Origin: Actinomadura luzonensis
GTDB taxonomy: Bacteria > Actinomycetota > Actinomycetes > Streptosporangiales > Streptosporangiaceae
Length of the DNA: 64,000 nt
Reading direction: 5' to 3'
NCBI RefSeq assembly: GCF_022664455.2
Contig: NZ_JAKRKC020000002.1
Span: 992,001-1,056,000 of the forward strand
The position numbers and the translations under genes were made by a program. Below are positions 43,133-53,830 of the stretch, piece by piece. The notes under the pieces were generated by a model. The model did not search any database. It saw only the letters and a program-made list of their open reading frames with translations, and was not told the DNA's origin. Every line of letters starts with the position of its first letter. Within the stretch, counting starts at the first letter, position 1.

Positions 43133-44169
43133 AGTTCCTCGCCATCACCCTGATCGCGCACCACGACGACCGCTCGCCCACCGAACGCCTCCGCGAGGTC
43201 GTCGGCCACGCGGTGCTGGCCGAGGAGCTGGGCTTCGACGGGTTCGGGGTGGGGGAGCGGCACGAGCGGCCGTTCCTGTCCTCCTCGCCGCCGGTCGTGC
43301 TCAGCCACATCGCGGCCCGCACGTCCAGGATCCGGCTGTTCACCGCGGTCACGACGCTGAGCCTGCTCGACCCGGTGCGCGCCTTCGAGGACTACGCGAC
43401 GCTCGACCACCTGTCCGGCGGCCGGCTGGAGCTGATCATCGGCAAGGGCAACGGGGCCGCGCAGGCGAAGCTGTTCGGCGTCACGCCCGAGGACCAGTGG
43501 GAGCGCAACCGGGAGGGCTACGAGCTGTTCCGCCGCCTGTGGCGGGAGGACCGGGTGACCTGGAGCGGCCGGTTCCGCCCGCCGCTGAGCGAGGCCGAGG
43601 CGCTGCCGCGCCCGCTCCAGCGGCCGATCCGGGTCTGGCACGGCAGCGCCACCAGCAGGGAGTCGGTCGACCTGGCCGCCCGCCACGGCGACCCGCTGTT
43701 CTCGGCCAACGTCACCCACCCCGTCGGCCCCTACGCCGAGCTGGTCGAGCACTACCGCGAACGCTGGGCCCACTACGGCCACGACCCCGCCGCCGCGCTG
43801 GTCGGCGCCGGCAGCGCCGGCTACTACGCGGCCCGCACGTCCCAGGAGGCGATCGCCACGTACCGGCCCGTCTTCGACGCCCGGGTGGCGCTGCAGCGCC
43901 GGCTCGGCCTGCCGGTGGTCTTCCCCACCCTGGAGGACGCCGTCCGGCGCGGCTCGATCCTGGTCGGCAGCCCGCAGCAGATCGTGGACAAGGTGCTGCG
44001 CTACCACAAGCGGCTCGGCCACGAGGTCATGCACCTGCCCGCCGACGCCGACGGGCTCACCCCCGGGCAGCACCGCGACGCGCTGGAGCTGTTCCAGGCC
44101 GAGATCGCGCCCGTGCTGCGCGCGGAGATCCCGAGCAGGCCCTTCCCCGGAGCCGGAGGCACGCCATGA
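43129..44169 (+). CDS. LLM flavin monooxygenase 3 (LuxA-like)
   Basis: 346 residues, classic bacterial-luciferase fold: HAVLAEELGFDGFGVGERH at the N-terminus, YATLDHLSGGRLELIIGKGN and GSPQQIVDKVLRYHKRLGHE near the C-terminus. GTG start in a GTGA overlap. Third of four paralogous families in this operon, so sequential oxidations or several substrates are possible. Confidence 0.88.
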   Translation: MKFLAITLIAHHDDRSPTERLREVVGHAVLAEELGFDGFGVGERHERPFLSSSPPVVLSHIAARTSRIRLFTAVTTLSLLDPVRAFEDYATLDHLSGGRLELIIGKGNGAAQAKLFGVTPEDQWERNREGYELFRRLWREDRVTWSGRFRPPLSEAEALPRPLQRPIRVWHGSATSRESVDLAARHGDPLFSANVTHPVGPYAELVEHYRERWAHYGHDPAAALVGAGSAGYYAARTSQEAIATYRPVFDARVALQRRLGLPVVFPTLEDAVRRGSILVGSPQQIVDKVLRYHKRLGHEVMHLPADADGLTPGQHRDALELFQAEIAPVLRAEIPSRPFPGAGGTP

Positions 44170-45260
44170 CCCTGTCCGTCCTCGACCTCGCCCCCGTCCC
44201 CTCCGGCGGGACCGTCGCCGGCGCGCTGCGCAACACCCTCGACCTGGCCAGGCACGCCGAACGGCTCGGCTACCGCCGCTACTGGGTGGCCGAGCACCAC
44301 TTCGCGCCCGGCGTGGCCAGCTCGGCGCCGGCCGTGCTGGCGGCGCTGATCGCCGCCGCCACCACTCGCATCCGCGTCGGGTCGGGGGCGGTGCAGCTCG
44401 GCCACCAGACGCCGCTGTCGGCCGTCGAGCAGTTCGGCCTCATCGACGCGCTGCACCCCGGCCGGGTCGACCTCGGCATCGGCCGCTCCGGCCAGCGCCG
44501 CGCCGAGCTGGCCGCCGCCAATCCCGCGCTGGAGCGGCGGGACGCCAGGATCGTGGACGGGCTGCTCATCCCGCCGCCGTTCGACTGGTCCCGCCTGGCC
44601 AGGCACCCCCGCCTCGCCCACCAGGCCACGCTGCTCCAGCAGCCGGGCGCCCGCACGCCGGACTTCGCCGACCAGATCGACGAGGTCCTCGCCTTCCTGT
44701 CCGGCACCCACCAGGCCCGCGCGGTGCCCGGCGAGGGCGCCGACCTCCAGGTCTGGGTGCTCGGCAGCAGCGGCGGGCAGAGCGCCCGGGTGGCGGGGGA
44801 GCGGGGGCTGCCGTTCGCGGCCAACTACCACGTCAGCCCCTCCAGCGTGCTGGAGGCCGTGGACGCCTACCGCGAGGCGTTCAAGCCGTCCGCCGGGCTG
44901 GCCGAGCCGTACGTTGTCGTCTCGGCCGACGCCGTCGTGGCCGCCACCGAGGAGCGGGCCCGCGAGCTGGCCCGCCCGTACGGGCTGTGGGTGCGCAGCA
45001 TCCGCAGCGGCGCCGGGGCCATCCCCTACCCGACGCCCGAGGAGGCCGCCGCGCACGTCTGGACCGACGCCGACCGCGAGCTGGTCAAGGACCGGCTCGA
45101 CACCCAGTTCGTCGGCACGCCCGAGCAGGTCGCCGACGGGCTGCGGGTGCTGCGCCGGGTGACCGGGGCCGACGAGCTGCTGGTCACCACCATCACCCAC
45201 GACCACGACGACCGCGTGCGCTCCTACGAGCTGCTCGCCGGAGCCTGGGAGCGGCCGTGA
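44166..45260 (+). CDS. LLM flavin monooxygenase 4 (MsnO8 group)
   Basis: 364 residues with the start LSVLDLAPVPSG and YRRYWVAEHH typical of the MsnO8/YwcH-like LLM group, VQLGHQTPLSAVEQFG, HPGRVDLGIGRSG and VWVLGSSGGQSARVAGERG. FMNH2-dependent oxygenase of unknown substrate. Overlaps by ATGA with gene 3 and by GTGA with the binding-protein gene that follows. Confidence 0.88.
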   Translation: MTLSVLDLAPVPSGGTVAGALRNTLDLARHAERLGYRRYWVAEHHFAPGVASSAPAVLAALIAAATTRIRVGSGAVQLGHQTPLSAVEQFGLIDALHPGRVDLGIGRSGQRRAELAAANPALERRDARIVDGLLIPPPFDWSRLARHPRLAHQATLLQQPGARTPDFADQIDEVLAFLSGTHQARAVPGEGADLQVWVLGSSGGQSARVAGERGLPFAANYHVSPSSVLEAVDAYREAFKPSAGLAEPYVVVSADAVVAATEERARELARPYGLWVRSIRSGAGAIPYPTPEEAAAHVWTDADRELVKDRLDTQFVGTPEQVADGLRVLRRVTGADELLVTTITHDHDDRVRSYELLAGAWERP

Positions 45261-46858
45261 GACGCCTGATCGCCGCCGCGCTCCTGCTGCTGCCGCTCGC
45301 GGCCTGCGGGGCCCAGGCCGCGCCCGGGGCCGCCGCCGCGAGCCTCGTCTGGGCGATCGAGACCCAGCCGATCACCCTCAACCCGCAGCAGTGGGCGCAG
45401 AACAAGGTCCGGCTGCTGGTGTTCAACCAGTTCGACGCGCTGCTGTCGCGCGCCGCCGACGGCTCCTTCCACCCGTGGCTGGCCAAGGCGTGGCAGGTGT
45501 CGGCCGACGGCCGGACGTACACGCTGGACCTGCGCGAGGACGTCACCTTCCACGACGGCACCAGGTTCGACGCCGCCGCGGTCAAGGCCAACCTCGACCA
45601 GTTCCAGGTGCCCGGCTACAACGCCGCCGTCGCCGCGATCCAGCTCCACGCCTTCGACCGGGCCGAGGTGACCGGGCCGTACCGGCTGCGGATCACGCTC
45701 AAGGAGCCGGACGCGCTGTTCCTCGACTTCCTCGCCTCCCCCTACGCGGGCCAGGTGTCGCCGAAGTCGCTCAAGAACGCCAAGGACCTCAAGTTCGGCG
45801 GCCCCGACCTGGTCGGCACCGGGCCGTTCATCCTGGACCGGTACGTGCAGGGCCAGGAGATCCACTACCGCCGCAACCCCGCCTACGCCTGGCCGCCCGC
45901 CGGGGCCGCCCACCAGGGCCCCGCGCACCTCGCCGAGATCACCTACCGGTTCCTGGGCGAGGCCGCCGTCCGGGTGGGCGCGCTCACCTCCGGCCAGGTG
46001 CAGGTCATCGAGGGCGTCCCCGCCACCGAGGTGGCGCTGATCCGGAAGGACCCGCGGCTGACGCTCAAGACCTCGCTCAACTCCGGCACCGCCTACTCCT
46101 ACTACTTCAACACCGATCACCCGCCCTTCGACGACCGGCGGGTCAGGGAGGCCTTCCGCGCGGCCGTGGACGTGGACGCCGTGCTCAAGGCCGTCTACCA
46201 GGGCACCGCCACCCGGGCGTGGAGCATCGTCGGGCAGAAGAGCCCCTTCTACGACGCCTCGCTCGAAGGCTCGTTCGGCGGCGACGCGGCCAAGGCCAAC
46301 GCCCTGCTGGACGCGGCCGGCTGGACCGGGCGCGACGCCGAGGGCTACCGCACCAAGGACGGCAGGCGGCTGACCGTGCGCGAGGTCGCCTCGGCGCCGT
46401 TCGTCCGCGACCGCCGCGACGTGTTGTCCCAGGCCGTGCAGGCCCAGGTCAAGCAGCGCGCCGGCATCGACTTCCAGGTGCGGATCCTGGACCAGGGCGC
46501 CGCGCAGAAGGCCCTCGACGACGGCGCGTACGAGCTGTTCGGCAACTCCCGCGGCGACTCCGACGCCGGCGCCGCGCTCAACCTCATCCTCCCGGCCGGG
46601 GCCGCCATCAACCGCACCCACTTCAAGGACCCCCGGGTGGACAGGTGGCTCGCCGCCGCCTCCGCCACCTCCGACCAGGCCGAGCGCAAGGACCTCTACG
46701 TCAAGGCGCAGCGGGCCGCGGTGCGGGAGAACGCCGTCGTCTTCCCGCTGTACGTGCCCGCCGACCAGATCGCCGCCCACGGCAGCGTGCAGGGGCTCGG
46801 CTTCGACCCGGCCTCCGGCACCCCCGCGAGCGCGTACGACGTGCGGACCGGCACATGA
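45257..46858 (+). CDS. Dpp-type ABC transporter substrate-binding lipoprotein
   Basis: 533 residues of family 5 solute-binding proteins (oligopeptide, nickel, glutathione). Short signal with lipobox LAAC at residue ~17, then LVWAIETQPITLNPQQWA, YTLDLREDVTFHDGTRFDA and a closing lobe with RVREAFRAAVDVDAVLKAVY. It would bring the sulfur-containing substrate to the permeases encoded next. GTG start overlaps the last LLM gene. Confidence 0.9.
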   Translation: MRRLIAAALLLLPLAACGAQAAPGAAAASLVWAIETQPITLNPQQWAQNKVRLLVFNQFDALLSRAADGSFHPWLAKAWQVSADGRTYTLDLREDVTFHDGTRFDAAAVKANLDQFQVPGYNAAVAAIQLHAFDRAEVTGPYRLRITLKEPDALFLDFLASPYAGQVSPKSLKNAKDLKFGGPDLVGTGPFILDRYVQGQEIHYRRNPAYAWPPAGAAHQGPAHLAEITYRFLGEAAVRVGALTSGQVQVIEGVPATEVALIRKDPRLTLKTSLNSGTAYSYYFNTDHPPFDDRRVREAFRAAVDVDAVLKAVYQGTATRAWSIVGQKSPFYDASLEGSFGGDAAKANALLDAAGWTGRDAEGYRTKDGRRLTVREVASAPFVRDRRDVLSQAVQAQVKQRAGIDFQVRILDQGAAQKALDDGAYELFGNSRGDSDAGAALNLILPAGAAINRTHFKDPRVDRWLAAASATSDQAERKDLYVKAQRAAVRENAVVFPLYVPADQIAAHGSVQGLGFDPASGTPASAYDVRTGT

Positions 46859-47760
46859 TCAAGCGGCTGGCCACCGGGCTCGGCGTGCTCTGGGCGGCGG
46901 CCACGGCCGCGTACCTGGCGCTGCTGCTCGCCCCCGGCGACACCGTGGACATCCTGGTCGGCGACGGTCCCGACACGCCGGAGATCCGGGCCCGGATCGT
47001 CGCCGAGTGGGGGCTCGACCGGCCCGAGATCGTCCAGTACCTGTCCTACCTGTGGCGGCTGCTGCACGGCGACCTCGGCCGCTCCTACCAGCTCCAGCGC
47101 GGCGTCGGCGAGATCCTGGCCGGGCAGGCCGGGCCCACCGCGCAGCTCACGCTGGCCGCGGCGGGCGCGGGGATCCTGCTGGCGGGGATCGTCGCGGTCG
47201 GCACGGCGGGCCGCGGCCGGTGGTGGCGCGGCGCGGCCTCGGCGGCCGAACTGGTGTCGGTGTCGGTGCCGCCGTTCCTCATCGGGATCGTGCTGCTGAC
47301 GGTGTTCTCCTTCACGCTCGGCTGGTTCCCCGTCTCGGGCGCGGAGGGGGTACGGGCGCTGGTGCTGCCCGCGCTCGCGCTCGGGCTGCCCCTGGCGGGC
47401 GTGCTCGGGCAGGTGCTGCGCGGCGGGCTGGAACGGGCGCTGGAGCAGCCGTTCGCGGTGACGGCGCGGGCGCGCGGGCTCACCGAGCGGGCGCTGGTCG
47501 TCCGGCACGCGCTCCGGCACGCGCTCATCCCGGCCGTGACCATGGCGGGCTGGTTCATCGGGACGCTGCTGGGCGGGGCGGTGATCACCGAGGTGCTGTT
47601 CGGGCGGCCGGGGCTGGGCCAGGTGGCGACCCAGGCCGTGTCCGGGCGGGACCTGCCGGTGGTGATGGCGGTCGTGCTGCTGTCGGCCGTCGTGTACGTC
47701 GCCGTCAGCACCCTGCTCGACCTCGCCTACCGGCTCATCGACCCGCGGATCAGGGGGTGA
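46855..47760 (+). CDS. Dpp-type ABC permease (DppB-like)
   Basis: 301 residues: N-terminal helix, periplasmic region with WGLDRPEIVQYLSYLWRLLHGDLGRS-like element, five further helices and the coupling-loop sequence VTARARGLTERALVVRHALR. ATG overlaps the binding-protein stop by 4 nt. First permease of the importer. Confidence 0.9.
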   Translation: MIKRLATGLGVLWAAATAAYLALLLAPGDTVDILVGDGPDTPEIRARIVAEWGLDRPEIVQYLSYLWRLLHGDLGRSYQLQRGVGEILAGQAGPTAQLTLAAAGAGILLAGIVAVGTAGRGRWWRGAASAAELVSVSVPPFLIGIVLLTVFSFTLGWFPVSGAEGVRALVLPALALGLPLAGVLGQVLRGGLERALEQPFAVTARARGLTERALVVRHALRHALIPAVTMAGWFIGTLLGGAVITEVLFGRPGLGQVATQAVSGRDLPVVMAVVLLSAVVYVAVSTLLDLAYRLIDPRIRG

Positions 47761-47767
47761 GCCGCGG

Positions 47768-48654
47768 ATGACCGCCCCTACCCGCGACACTCCCGCTTCC
47801 GACCCCCAGGTCACCCTCAGCCCTCCCGGCGTCGTCCGGCGGCGTGGCGGGGGCGGGCGGGGGCCGGGGTTCTGGGCGGCGGTGGCGTTCCTGGCGGTCC
47901 TGGGGGCGGCCGTGGCGGCGCCCGGGCTGCTGGCGGGGCAGGACCCGCTGGCCGCCGACCCCCTGGCCGCGCTCGCCCCGCCCGGCCCCGGCCACTGGCT
48001 CGGCGCCGACCATCTCGGCCGCGACGTGCTCGCGAGGGTCGTGCACGGCGCCCGCCACTCGCTCGGCATCGGCGCGGCGGCCACCGCGCTCGCCGTGTCG
48101 GCGGGCGTGCTGCTCGGCCTGGCCGCCGGGCTGGCCCCGGCCTGGCTGGACGAGACGCTGGCCCGGGCGTTCGACGTCCTGTCCACGCTGCCGGAGCTGC
48201 TGCTCGCCCTCCTCGTCGTGGCGATCACCGGCCCGGGCAGCGCCAACGTGGTCCTCGCGATCGCGGTCGCGCAGATCCCGGCCTACGCCCGCGTGATCCG
48301 CGCCCAGACCTTCGTCGTGCGCCGCGCCGGCTACGTCGAGCAGGCCGTCACCTTCGGCCGCCCCCGCCTGGCCGTCGTCCTCGGGCACGTGCTGCCGAAC
48401 GTGCTCGGCCCGATCCCCGTCCTCGCCACGATCGGGCTCGGCACCGCCGTCATCGCCGGCTCCGGCCTCAGCTTCCTCGGCATGGGCCCGCAGCCGCCGG
48501 CCGCCGAGTGGGGCGCGATGCTCTCCGAGGCCCGCAACTACCTGCGGGTCGCCTGGTGGGAGGCGCTGTTCCCGGGCCTGGCGATCACGCTCACCGTCGC
48601 CTGCCTGACCGTCGCCGGGCGGCGCCTGCAACGCCGTTTCGAAGGGAGGACGCC

Positions 48655-48658
<4 letters not shown>
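47768..48658 (+). CDS. Dpp-type ABC permease (DppC-like)
   Basis: 296 residues: cytoplasmic N-terminus, helix, HWLGADHLGRDVLARVVHGA typical of DppC, and the coupling loop RVIRAQTFVVRRAGYVEQA. Second permease. It starts 7 nt after dppB and overlaps the ATPase gene by 4 nt. GAGCCGCGG before the ATG is a weak ribosome binding site. Confidence 0.9.
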
Positions 48659-50273
<1,615 letters not shown>

Positions 50274-50283
<10 letters not shown>

Positions 50284-50543
50284 ACGAGGGCATGGTGGGT
50301 GACGCGCTGACCCGGCTCAAGCGCGCCCACGGTCAACTGGCCGGCGTGATCGCGATGATCGAGGCGGGGGAGGACTGCACGAAGGTGCTCACCCAGCTCG
50401 CCGCCGTCTCCAAGGCCCTGGACCGGGCCGGCTTCAAGATCGTCGCCACCGGCCTGCGGCACTGCCAGGACGCCGAGCGGCAGGGCGGCGAGCCGCCCAT
50501 GAGCGTCGCCGAGCTGGAGAAGCTGTTCCTGGCGCTCGCCTGA
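50274..50543 (+). CDS. CsoR/CstR-family (DUF156) repressor, CstR-like
   Basis: 89 residues, all-helical DUF156 fold: LTRLKRAHGQLAGVIAMIE and VLTQLAAVSKALDRAG. The Cys35/Cys64 pair (28 residues between) matches Cys36/Cys65 of copper-sensing CsoR, but the position of its copper-ligand His61 is Gly60. Loss of that histidine with both cysteines kept is what separates persulfide-sensing CstR from CsoR. Overlaps the ATPase gene by 10 nt and precedes a persulfide dioxygenase-rhodanese. Confidence 0.85.
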
Positions 50544-50548
50544 CCCGC

Positions 50549-50562
50549 CGGACGGCCGTCCT
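50549..50562. promoter_or_regulatory. GGAC-GGCC-GTCC palindrome before the dioxygenase gene
   Basis: CGGACGGCCGTCCT matches the GGGAC-N4-GTCCC frame at 8 of 10 positions with perfect inner arms. May be a DosR-like box or a simple GC palindrome. Confidence 0.3.
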
Positions 50563-50598
50563 GCGGGTAGGTGCCCGGGCATGGAGAGGAGCACGCGC

Positions 50599-51933
50599 AT
50601 GGACGTCACGTCCTTCCGCACCCCCGGCCTGGGCGACCAGTCCCACCTGCTGACCCACGAGGGCGCCGGCGTCCTCGTCGACCCGCAGCGCGACGTCGGC
50701 CGTTTCCTGGACGCCGCCGCCGAGCGCGACGTCGAGCTGCGGTTCGTGCTGGAGACCCACCTGCACAACGACTACCTGTCCGGTGCCGCGGAGGCCGCCC
50801 GGCGCACCGGCGCCGAGCTGGTCCTGCCGGCCGCCGCGGCCCCCGCCTACCGGCACACGCCCGCCTTCCACCTGGAGGACCTCGACGGCGGCGCGGGCCT
50901 GACCGTCCGGCCCGTGCACACCCCCGGCCACACGCCCGAGCACACCAGCTACGTCGTGCTGGTCGACGGCGAGCCGGTCGCGGTCTTCTCCGGCGGCAGC
51001 CTGCTCGTCGCCACCGCCGGGCGGCCCGACCTGCTCGGCCCCGAACGGGCCCGCTCCCTCGCCCGCCTCCAGCACCTCTCGCTGCGCCGGCTGGCCGCCC
51101 TGCCGCCCGCGACGGAGCTGTACCCGACGCACGGCGCGGGCTCGTTCTGCACGGCGAGCGACGCCGGCCGCCACACCTCCACCATCGGGGCCGAGCTGAA
51201 GGACAACCCGCTGCTCGGCGTCGCCGACGCCGAGGAGTTCGCCGACCGGCTGCTGGCCGACCCCATGCCGATCCCGGCCTTCTACCGGCACATGGGGCCG
51301 GCCAACACGCTCGGCGTGCCTCCCATGCCGTCCGTCGCGGTGCCCGAGCTGGCCGAGCCGGCGCCCGGCAGCCACGTCGTGGACCTGCGGCCCCGCTCGT
51401 CGCAGGCGCGCGGCCGGCTGCCCGGCTCGTACGGCATCGAGCTGGACGACGACTTCGGCAGCTGGGCCGGCTGGCTGCTGCCGTACGGGGAGCCGGTCAC
51501 GCTCGTGGCCGAGCCCGGCCAGGACACCGCCGAGGCCGTCACCCAGCTCGCCAGGATCGGCTTCGACGACGTGCGCGGCGTCGTGCGGCTGCCCGCCGGG
51601 GCGGGCGCGCCCGCGTACGAGCTGGCCGGGTTGCGGGACTTCGCGGAGCGGCTGCGGCGGCCCGGGGCGCAGCTCCTCGACGTGCGGATGCCGGGCGAGC
51701 GCGAGCAGGTCCGCGTCGAGGGGGCCGTCGAGCGGTTCCTGCCCGAGCTGTTCACCGAAGGCGTCCCCGACGCGCTCGACCCGGCGCGGCCCGTCCTCGT
51801 CGCCTGCGCCACCGGCCGCCGGGCGAGCATCGCCGCCGCCGAGCTGACCCGCCGGGGCTACCGGCCGGTCGTGCTCACCGGCGCCGGGATCGCCGAGCTC
51901 GCCGAGACCCTGCGGGTCTCCCCGGCCCCCTGA
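50599..51933 (+). CDS. Persulfide dioxygenase-rhodanese fusion (CstB-like)
   Basis: 444 residues: an ETHE1-type metallo-beta-lactamase domain (about 1-240; THLHNDYLSGAA, HTPGHTPEHTSY, TELYPTHGAGSFC), a degenerate rhodanese segment (about 255-330; no active cysteine seen) and a C-terminal rhodanese with VACATGRRAS carrying the catalytic cysteine. It oxidises persulfides to thiosulfate/sulfite with non-haem iron. ATG at 50599 chosen for its GAGAGGAG. It follows cstR as in the cst operon of staphylococci. Confidence 0.88.
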   Translation: MDVTSFRTPGLGDQSHLLTHEGAGVLVDPQRDVGRFLDAAAERDVELRFVLETHLHNDYLSGAAEAARRTGAELVLPAAAAPAYRHTPAFHLEDLDGGAGLTVRPVHTPGHTPEHTSYVVLVDGEPVAVFSGGSLLVATAGRPDLLGPERARSLARLQHLSLRRLAALPPATELYPTHGAGSFCTASDAGRHTSTIGAELKDNPLLGVADAEEFADRLLADPMPIPAFYRHMGPANTLGVPPMPSVAVPELAEPAPGSHVVDLRPRSSQARGRLPGSYGIELDDDFGSWAGWLLPYGEPVTLVAEPGQDTAEAVTQLARIGFDDVRGVVRLPAGAGAPAYELAGLRDFAERLRRPGAQLLDVRMPGEREQVRVEGAVERFLPELFTEGVPDALDPARPVLVACATGRRASIAAAELTRRGYRPVVLTGAGIAELAETLRVSPAP

Positions 51934-51982
51934 CGCGGCCTCGCCGGCCGGTGGGCGAAAACCGCAGTTCAGCGGCGTAACC

Positions 51983-51996
51983 GGGACCTTCGCCCC
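51983..51996 (+). promoter_or_regulatory. DosR/DevR-like box
   Basis: GGGACCTTCGCCCC, 9 of 10 matches, 73 bp before the GCS2 ligase start. Confidence 0.65.
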
Positions 51997-52069
51997 TGCC
52001 CGCGCCACGCCGTACCGTCGCACGATGGGCGCACGAGGAAACGTTCCCGTTTTCCGCAGGGGAGGCGCG

Positions 52070-53215
52070 ATGGACGCGGGCGGCACGTTCACCGCCGCGA
52101 CGGCCACCGGCCCGTCGCGGCCCCGGGGCCCGCGGGCCGCGCGGCGGCTGACGCTCGGCGTGGAGGAGGAGTTCGTACTGCTCGGCCGGGCCGACGGCGC
52201 GCCCGCCCTGCGCGCCCCGGAGGTCCTGGCGCTGCTGGACGGCGACCCCCGGGTCAAGCACGAGCTCATGCGCTACCAGCTCGAAACCGTCACCGGCGTG
52301 TGCGAGAGCCTGGAGCAGGTGGGGGAGGAGCTGACCGCCATGCGGCTGCTGGCCGCCCGCGCGGCGGCCGAGGTGGGCTGCCACCTCGCCGCCACCGGGG
52401 TCGCGCCCCGGACGCCGCCCGGCCTGCCCGCCGTCACGCCCGACCCCCGCTACGCGGTGCTGGTCGAGCGCAGCAGGCCGCTGGCCGGCAGCTTCGGCAC
52501 CTGCGGCTGCCACGTGCACGTCGGCATGCCCTCGCGCGAGCTGGGCGTGCGGATCCTCGCCCGGCTCCGGCCGCACCTGGCGACCCTGCTGGCCGTCAGC
52601 GCCAACTCGCCCGTCCAGGCCGACCGGGACACCGGCTGGGCCAGCCGCCGCTACCGCCTGTGGAGCCGCTTCCCGTCGGCCCGGCCGCCCGGGGTGTGGT
52701 GGTCGGCCGCCGACTACGACGCCGCCGTGGACCGCCTCCTGCGCACCGGCCGGGCCCTGGACGAGCGCGGCGTCTACTTCCACGCCCGCCTGTCGCCCCG
52801 CTACCCGACGATCGAGCTGCGCGTCATGGACACCTGCCTGTCGGCCGCCGACGCCGTCCTCGTCGCCGGGCTCGCCCGCGCGCTCGTCGCCCTCGCCATC
52901 GAGGACGAGGAGCGCGGCCTGCCCCTGCCCGCCCCGCGCCAGCACCGCGTCGTGCGGCAGCTGCGCGCCGCCGCCCGGCACGGGCTCGGCGCCCGCGCGC
53001 TGGACCCGTCCACCGGCCGCCCGGCCACCCACCGCCGGCTGCTCGCCGCCCTCGCCGACCGGCTGCCCGACCCCGACCCGGTGGCCCGGCTGCTCGACCG
53101 GCTCGCCCTGCACGGCACCGGCGCCGACCGCCAGCGCGCCCTGCTGGCCCGCGCCGCCGGGCCCGCCGACTTCGCCCGGCTGCTCGCCGGGGAGACCGTC
53201 CGGCAGGGCCGGTGA
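52070..53215 (+). CDS. Glutamate-cysteine ligase family 2 (YbdK-like) carboxylate-amine ligase
   Basis: 381 residues: GVEEEFVLLG carries the metal-binding glutamates, LETVTGVCESLEQVGEELTA follows, then GTCGCHVHVGMPS and PTIELRVMDTCLSAADAVL. Proteins of this group join an amino acid to a carboxylate; weak gamma-glutamylcysteine synthesis is known. ATG at 52070 is chosen over 52025 because GGGGAGG lies just upstream. Dormancy-type neighbourhood. Possible low-molecular-weight thiol or amide product. Confidence 0.87.
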   Translation: MDAGGTFTAATATGPSRPRGPRAARRLTLGVEEEFVLLGRADGAPALRAPEVLALLDGDPRVKHELMRYQLETVTGVCESLEQVGEELTAMRLLAARAAAEVGCHLAATGVAPRTPPGLPAVTPDPRYAVLVERSRPLAGSFGTCGCHVHVGMPSRELGVRILARLRPHLATLLAVSANSPVQADRDTGWASRRYRLWSRFPSARPPGVWWSAADYDAAVDRLLRTGRALDERGVYFHARLSPRYPTIELRVMDTCLSAADAVLVAGLARALVALAIEDEERGLPLPAPRQHRVVRQLRAAARHGLGARALDPSTGRPATHRRLLAALADRLPDPDPVARLLDRLALHGTGADRQRALLARAAGPADFARLLAGETVRQGR

Positions 53216-53318
53216 CTTAGGTCACAGCGGGCGAGGTCGTTCGCCTCCGGTGACGAGAGGCCCGGAGGGGGAACCTGAACAGGTAGAGGAAGCACATGAG
53301 CGAACGAAGGTGATCGAG

Positions 53319-53507
53319 ATGGCCGTCCTTCTTGGCATCGCGCCGGCCGGCACCGACTGTCTGAGCGAGTCCTATTTCGAACGGGCCGCCCGCGCGCTGG
53401 ACGAGCACCAGGTCTCCCCGGGGCACGCGTGCGTCTCCTGCGGCGCCGCCTGGCCGTGCGGTCCCGCGCTGGGCGCCGCGTTCGTGCTGGAGATGCACGC
53501 CGCGTGA
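53319..53507 (+). CDS. Small Cys-rich protein of unknown function
   Basis: 62 residues: a helical first half (SYFERAARALDEHQV) and HACVSCGAAWPCGPALGAA, a CxxC...C cluster that could bind zinc or an Fe-S cluster. Not recognised. GAAGG lies before the ATG; a GTG nine bases upstream is an alternative. Small proteins with SCGxxWPC are seen next to stress genes in actinomycetes, but no role is known to me. Confidence 0.6.
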   Translation: MAVLLGIAPAGTDCLSESYFERAARALDEHQVSPGHACVSCGAAWPCGPALGAAFVLEMHAA

Positions 53508-53521
53508 AGGCCGAAGGTCCC
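53508..53521 (-). promoter_or_regulatory. DosR/DevR-like box
   Basis: Minus strand GGGACCTTCGGCCT, 8 of 10 matches, 118 bp before the DUF1918 gene. Confidence 0.45.
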
Positions 53522-53530
53522 TCGCGGACA

Positions 53531-53544
53531 GGGAAGTCCGGCCC
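53531..53544 (+). promoter_or_regulatory. DosR/DevR-like box
   Basis: GGGAAGTCCGGCCC, 8 of 10 matches, 23 bp from the previous box. Confidence 0.4.
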
Positions 53545-53638
53545 TGCCGGGCGGCCGCCCGCGACGGCACCGTGGCATTGACGGCCGTGGCATTGACGGC
53601 ACGCGGCATTGAGGAAGCGGAGACGAGGAGGTCTCGTG

Positions 53639-53830
53639 ATGAAGGCCAGTGCGGGAGACCGGCTCATCGTGGAGGGCACCTACGGAGGCGACGTCCGCAA
53701 GGAAGGGCTGATCATCCAGGTGGAGCACGCCGACGGCTCGCCGCCGTACCTGGTGCGGTGGCTGGAGGACGGGCACGAGAGCCTGGTGTATCCCGGTCCC
53801 GACGCCCGGATCGTCGCCGCGGCCCGATGA
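53639..53830 (+). CDS. DUF1918 protein
   Basis: 63 residues: MKASAGDRLIVEG start, PPYLVRWLEDGHESLVYPGP middle, the hallmarks of DUF1918, an SH3-like fold. A mycobacterial member, Rv0569, is DosR-induced. ATG chosen over an adjacent GTG because GAGGAGG is 7 nt upstream. Coupled to the acyltransferase gene by ATGA. Function unknown. Confidence 0.9.
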   Translation: MKASAGDRLIVEGTYGGDVRKEGLIIQVEHADGSPPYLVRWLEDGHESLVYPGPDARIVAAAR

